DNA of 11,083 bases from Pseudomonadota bacterium. Its GTDB lineage: Bacteria > Pseudomonadota > Gammaproteobacteria > Burkholderiales > SG8-39. The first letter of the stretch is position 1. Each line of letters opens with the position of its first letter. The position numbers and the translations under genes were made by a program. The notes beneath the pieces are model-generated. The model saw only the letters and a program-made list of their open reading frames with translations, was not told the origin of the DNA and searched no databases. Positions 7,372-11,083 of this stretch are shown here, piece by piece. The stretch lies in the NCBI GenBank assembly GCA_021825225.1, contig JAKAIH010000035.1:1-11083 (forward strand), given 5' to 3'.

Positions 7372-9645
7372 ATGAGCAGATACCTCCTCGCGGCATTCAT
7401 CTGCCTGTGGACAGGCATGGCGCACGCATTCGACCCCTTCGTGGTGCGCGACATTCGCGTCGAAGGCATCCAGCGCATCGAGGCCGGCACGGTATTCAGT
7501 TATCTCCCGGTCAAGGTGGGCGAAACCATGACCGAGGACAAGGCGGCTGCGGCGATCAAGGCCTTGTTCGCGACCGGGTTCTTCAAGGACGTGCGCCTGG
7601 AAGTGCAACGCGATGTGCTGATCGTGATGGTCGAGGAGCGCCCGGCCGTATCCCAGATCGACTTCATCGGCAACAAGGAATTCGACAAGGACGCCTTGCG
7701 CAAGGGGCTGCGCGAAATCGGGCTGGCGGAGGGGCGGTCCTTCGACAAGGCGCTGCTCGATCAGGCTGAGCAGGAGATCAAGCGCCAGTATCTTGCGCGC
7801 GGACGCTACGGCGCGAGCGTGGTCACCACCGTCACCCCGCTCGAGCGCAATCGCGTGGGCATCAGCTTTTCGATCAACGAAGGCGATGTGACCAAGATCC
7901 GCGAAATCAACATCATCGGCAACAAGGCGTTCAAGGAGAAAGACCTGCTGCAGCAATTCGTGCTGCAGCCGCCGGGCTGGCTTACCTGGTACACCAAGAA
8001 CGACCAATATTCGAAGCAGAAACTGTCGGGCGACCTGGAGACCCTGCGTTCCTTCTACCTGAACCACGGCTATCTCGAGTTCGCCATCGATTCGACGCAG
8101 GTGTCGATCACGCCGGACAAGAAAGACATTTACATCACCATCAACATCACCGAGGGTGAAAAATACACGGTATCCGATGTCAAGCTCGGCGGGGATCTGT
8201 TGCTGCCGGAAAGTGAATTGCGCGCCCTGATCCAGTTGAAGCCGGGCGAGACTTTCTCGCGCGAAAAGCTCGCCGAGAGCACCAAGAAAATCACTGAGCG
8301 GCTGGGCAATGAGGGCTATGCATTCGCCAACGCCAACGCGGTGCCCGAACTGGACAAGGCGGCGAAGCGCGTCGCCTTGACCATCATGATCGATCCGGGG
8401 CGCCGCGTGTATGTGCGCCGCATCAACATTTCCGGCAACAACCGCAGCCGCGACGAGGTGATCCGGCGCGAGATGCGGCAACTCGAGGGCGGTTACTACG
8501 ACGCGGACAAGATCCAGAAATCCAAGCTGCGTCTGGATCGTCTGGGGTATTTCACCGATGTCGAGGTCGAGACGCCGGCTGTGCCCGGCACCTCGGATCA
8601 GGTGGACGTCGATTTCAAGGTCAAGGAAAAACCCACCGGCGCGATCACCGTCGGTGCCGGTTTTTCCTCGACAGAGAAACTGATATTGAGCGGTTCGATC
8701 ACGCAGGACAACATATTCGGCAGCGGCAAGCGCGTTGCCGCGAATCTCAGCACGAGCAAGATCAATCGCAACATCAGTCTCAGCTATACCGATCCCTATT
8801 ACACCGTGGACGGTGTGAGCCGTGGCTTCGACATCTACGACCGCCGCACCGACGCGTCCCTGCTGGGCTTGGGCTATTACACCACCAGCACCATCGGCGG
8901 CGGCGTACGCTTCGGCTATCCGCTGACCGAGGTGGACAACCTCGGTTTCGGACTCGGCGCCGAGGCTACCCAGCTGGGCGTCGATGCCACCAGCCCGCTG
9001 CAGTACCAGAATTTCGTCAAGGTGTTCGGCAGCAACAACACCGCCATTCCGGCAAACATCGGCTGGGTGCGCGATCAGCGTGACAACGCGCTGACGCCGA
9101 CCAAGGGTACCCTGATCCGCGCCAACCTTGAGACCGGACTCCCCGGGGGCACGCTGAAATATTACAAGCTGACCGAGCAGGTGCAGTGGTATCGCCCGCT
9201 GTCGAGCACCTATACGCTGTTTCTCAACGGCGAGATCGGAGCGGCCGACGGCTTCGGCGGAAAGCCGCTGCCGTTCTACAAGAACTATTACGCGGGCGGC
9301 GTCACCTCGGTGCGCGGTTATGACTCGTACTCCCTTGGACCGCGCGATTCCCTTGATTCCATCCTCGGCGGCAACAAGCGCCTGGTCGGAAACGCCGAGG
9401 TGCTGTTTCCGATGCCAGGCAGCGGCGTCGACCGTTCCATGCGCCTGAGCGTATTTTTCGACGGCGGTCAGGTGTACGGCGCGGACGAAAAAATCCGCTT
9501 GTCCGAGTTGCGCTACTCCGCCGGCTTGGCGTTCATCTGGAATTCTCCGCTGGGTCCGCTGCGGCTGAGTTACGGCAAACCGCTTAATGCCAAGCCGGGG
9601 GATAAGATACAGCACATGCAGTTCCAGTTCGGGCAGGTCTTTTAG
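7372..9645 (+). CDS. bamA: Outer membrane protein assembly factor BamA
   Basis: BamA is the essential Omp85-family core of the BAM complex that folds and inserts beta-barrel proteins into the outer membrane (757 aa; family about 760-810). A signal peptide is visible at 1-19, with likely cleavage after MAHA. About five POTRA domains follow (roughly 22-420), with repeated G-N-K/N turns such as FIGNKEF, IIGNKAF and ISGNNRS. The 16-strand barrel begins near GAITVGAGFSS (about 422). The loop-6 signature VRGY is at 647-650 (VRGF in E. coli). The protein ends in a typical C-terminal beta-signal with terminal Phe. It starts 8 nt after rseP with little Shine-Dalgarno and is followed by its periplasmic partner skp. 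In E. coli a sigma-E promoter lies inside rseP; no clear counterpart was found here. Confidence 0.97.
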   Translation: MSRYLLAAFICLWTGMAHAFDPFVVRDIRVEGIQRIEAGTVFSYLPVKVGETMTEDKAAAAIKALFATGFFKDVRLEVQRDVLIVMVEERPAVSQIDFIGNKEFDKDALRKGLREIGLAEGRSFDKALLDQAEQEIKRQYLARGRYGASVVTTVTPLERNRVGISFSINEGDVTKIREINIIGNKAFKEKDLLQQFVLQPPGWLTWYTKNDQYSKQKLSGDLETLRSFYLNHGYLEFAIDSTQVSITPDKKDIYITINITEGEKYTVSDVKLGGDLLLPESELRALIQLKPGETFSREKLAESTKKITERLGNEGYAFANANAVPELDKAAKRVALTIMIDPGRRVYVRRINISGNNRSRDEVIRREMRQLEGGYYDADKIQKSKLRLDRLGYFTDVEVETPAVPGTSDQVDVDFKVKEKPTGAITVGAGFSSTEKLILSGSITQDNIFGSGKRVAANLSTSKINRNISLSYTDPYYTVDGVSRGFDIYDRRTDASLLGLGYYTTSTIGGGVRFGYPLTEVDNLGFGLGAEATQLGVDATSPLQYQNFVKVFGSNNTAIPANIGWVRDQRDNALTPTKGTLIRANLETGLPGGTLKYYKLTEQVQWYRPLSSTYTLFLNGEIGAADGFGGKPLPFYKNYYAGGVTSVRGYDSYSLGPRDSLDSILGGNKRLVGNAEVLFPMPGSGVDRSMRLSVFFDGGQVYGADEKIRLSELRYSAGLAFIWNSPLGPLRLSYGKPLNAKPGDKIQHMQFQFGQVF

Positions 9646-9662
9646 GGCTTGAGGAGATCAGG

Positions 9663-10166
9663 TTGAAGAAGCTAGCATTCGTCGCATTGATTGCATTGAT
9701 CGGCAGCAGCGCTGCCGCGGCCGACCTTAAGATCGGGTTCGTCAATACCGAAAGGGTGTTCCGCGACGCGGCACCCGCCGTACGCGCGCAGAAGAAGATC
9801 GAGCAGGAGTTCGCCAAGCGCGATCAGGACATGCAGAAGATGGCCGAGCAGATCCGCAAGCTGCAGGAAAATCTGGAGAAGAACTCGGTCACCATGAGCG
9901 AAACCGAGCGCCGCAACAAGGAGCGCGAGTTCGGCGAACTGAACAAGGATTTCCAGCGCAAGCAGCGCGAGTTCCGCGAGGATCTCAACCAGCGGCGCAA
10001 CGAGGAACTCGCCGCTGTGCTCGAGCGCGCCAACCGCACCATCAAGGCCATCGCCGAGTCGGAGAAATACGACATCATCTTCCAGGAGGCGGTCTACGCC
10101 AGTCCGCGCATCGACATCACCGACAAAGTGATCAAGGCACTGGAAGACAAGCCGGCAGCGAAATAG
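9663..10166 (+). CDS. skp: Periplasmic OmpH/Skp family chaperone
   Basis: Skp is a trimeric periplasmic 'jellyfish' chaperone that holds unfolded outer-membrane proteins on their way to BamA (167 aa; E. coli has 161). A signal peptide covers residues 1-20 (MKKLAFVALIALIGSSAAAA). The mature start DLKIGFVNTERVF is the usual first beta strand. A long charged coiled coil follows at about 45-120, rich in Lys, Glu, Arg and Gln. The C-terminal strand and helix are IIFQEAVYASPRIDITDKVIKAL. The start codon is TTG at 9663, strongly supported by GAGGAG (9651-9656) with a 6-nt spacer; there is no ATG in a suitable place. It lies between bamA (17-nt gap) and lpxD (8-nt gap), the conserved context for this family. 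Confidence 0.95.
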   Translation: MKKLAFVALIALIGSSAAAADLKIGFVNTERVFRDAAPAVRAQKKIEQEFAKRDQDMQKMAEQIRKLQENLEKNSVTMSETERRNKEREFGELNKDFQRKQREFREDLNQRRNEELAAVLERANRTIKAIAESEKYDIIFQEAVYASPRIDITDKVIKALEDKPAAK

Positions 10167-10174
10167 CCGCGCCG

Positions 10175-11083
10175 ATGGCTAAGGCCAAGAAATACCGCCT
10201 GGCCCAGATCGTCGAACGCTTTGGTGGGGAGATCATCGGCGACGCGCAGACGCAGGTCAGTCAGGTTGCGACGCTCGAGAATGCCGGTCCCCAGGACATC
10301 GGCTTTCTCGCCCACGGCAAATATCGCAAACAGCTTGCCGCGACGCGCGCTGGCGCTGTGATTCTTGCGCGAGCCGACAACGGTCTCACCCGGTTGCCGC
10401 GTATCGTCTGCGATGATCCTTACCTGTATTTCGCGAAAGTATCGTCGCTGCTCAATCCGCCGCAGGAAAGCACTCCCGGCGTGCACCGCAGCGCGGTCGT
10501 CGAACGCGGTACGCGACTTCCGCTAAGCGCCAGCGTCGGCGCCGGAGCCTATATCGGCCGCGGAGTGAAGCTGGGCAGGGGTGTAGTGATTGGCGCCGGG
10601 TGCTACCTCGGCGACGGAGTCGAGATCGGCGCCGGGAGCCATCTGCATGCTTGCGTGATAATCTACGCCGCGTGCCGTCTGGGGCAGCGCGTGCTGGTGC
10701 ATGCGGGGGCGGTAATAGGTGCCGATGGATTCGGTATCGCGCTGGAAAAGGGCAGCTGGCGCAAGATCCCGCAGATCGGGCGCGTGCTGATCGGAGACGA
10801 TGTCGAGATCGGTGCCAACACCTGCATAGACAGGGGAGCGCTGGACGATACGGTGGTGGAGGACGGGGTCAAACTCGACAATCTGATCCAGATCGGGCGC
10901 AACGTGCGCATCGGCGCGCATACGGCAATTGCCGGTTGTACCGGCATTGCCGGCAGTACGCGCATAGGCAAGCACTGCATGATCGGTGGTGCCGCCTCTA
11001 TAGTGGGACACTTGGATATAGCCGATCGCGTCGTCATCTACGCCGCAACGGTGGTTACCAAATCGATTCGGAAGGCCGGAACC
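10175..11083 (+). CDS. lpxD: UDP-3-O-(3-hydroxyacyl)glucosamine N-acyltransferase, 3' end cut by window
   Basis: LpxD adds the second 3-hydroxyacyl chain, from acyl-ACP, to UDP-3-O-acyl-glucosamine in lipid A synthesis. 303 codons are present (E. coli LpxD has 341 aa), and the reading frame is open to the last base. An N-terminal uridine-binding domain covers about 1-105. Left-handed beta-helix hexapeptide repeats follow from about 108 (repeated I/V-G-x-G units), with VIGADGFGIA and the KIPQIGRVLIG, then IDRGALDDT blocks. The second active-site histidine is present as His279 in IVGHLDIADRV (E. coli His276). The residue matching catalytic His239 is Arg242 (codon CGC, 10898-10900, in IQIGRNV), and Leu237 replaces the usual Gln. 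The ATG at 10175 lies 8 nt after skp with no clear Shine-Dalgarno. The family is certain; activity is in doubt. Confidence 0.93.
   Translation, partial: MAKAKKYRLAQIVERFGGEIIGDAQTQVSQVATLENAGPQDIGFLAHGKYRKQLAATRAGAVILARADNGLTRLPRIVCDDPYLYFAKVSSLLNPPQESTPGVHRSAVVERGTRLPLSASVGAGAYIGRGVKLGRGVVIGAGCYLGDGVEIGAGSHLHACVIIYAACRLGQRVLVHAGAVIGADGFGIALEKGSWRKIPQIGRVLIGDDVEIGANTCIDRGALDDTVVEDGVKLDNLIQIGRNVRIGAHTAIAGCTGIAGSTRIGKHCMIGGAASIVGHLDIADRVVIYAATVVTKSIRKAGT

Noticed and set aside
7330..9615. A 761-codon open frame on the minus strand covering nearly all of bamA
   Set aside because: It lies exactly codon-on-codon opposite bamA, so its stops would need the sense codons TTA, CTA or TCA, which this GC-rich gene avoids. 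The translation resembles no protein I recognise and bamA is unmistakable on the other strand. It is a codon-bias artefact.
10905..10965. Repeated GCCGG/CGGCATTGCCGG-like bases in lpxD as a DNA repeat
   Set aside because: They reflect the hexapeptide-repeat coding pattern (AIAGC, GIAGS and similar) and not an independent repeat element.

Overview
This window is a dense, single-direction (+ strand) housekeeping cluster from a GC-rich Gram-negative bacterium. The gene order is rpsB, tsf, pyrH, frr, uppS, cdsA, dxr, rseP, bamA, skp, lpxD. This order, and the protein sequences (for example the HEYGH zinc motif in RseP and the wording of EF-Ts, BamA and LpxD), point to Betaproteobacteria, possibly the Nitrosomonadales/Gallionellales side. 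That placement is by recognition, not by a database search.

Layout. Positions 1-139 are the rpsB leader, with a perfect 7-bp inverted repeat and a long GC-rich hairpin. Positions 140-3141 hold the translation and nucleotide block: ribosomal protein S2, EF-Ts, UMP kinase and ribosome recycling factor. A textbook terminator/attenuator hairpin sits between rpsB and tsf. Positions 3170-5996 hold the isoprenoid and phospholipid block: undecaprenyl diphosphate synthase, CDP-diglyceride synthase and DXP reductoisomerase. Positions 5999-11083 hold the envelope block: site-2 protease RseP, outer-membrane assembly factor BamA, periplasmic chaperone Skp, and the first 303 codons of LpxD, which is cut by the window end. 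After the rpsB-tsf gap of 65 nt, every junction is 29 nt or less and one pair overlaps (ATGA between cdsA and dxr). This fits one long, translationally coupled transcript with possible internal promoters.

How the genes work together. The 5' genes supply the translation machinery and UTP/CTP precursors. dxr begins the MEP pathway to IPP, and uppS condenses IPP into the C55 lipid carrier for peptidoglycan and O-antigen. cdsA makes CDP-diacylglycerol for all phospholipids. rseP handles envelope-stress proteolysis, bamA and skp build the outer membrane protein layer, and lpxD makes lipid A.

No mobile element, CRISPR array, tRNA, rRNA or novel gene system is visible; this is ordinary core genome. 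The one strong anomaly is in lpxD. The codon at 10898-10900, which aligns with the catalytic histidine of the family (E. coli His239), reads CGC (Arg) instead of a His codon. The second conserved active-site histidine is intact. Secondary points are the structured rpsB leader, the rpsB-tsf attenuator, and the TTG and GTG starts of skp, cdsA and pyrH.
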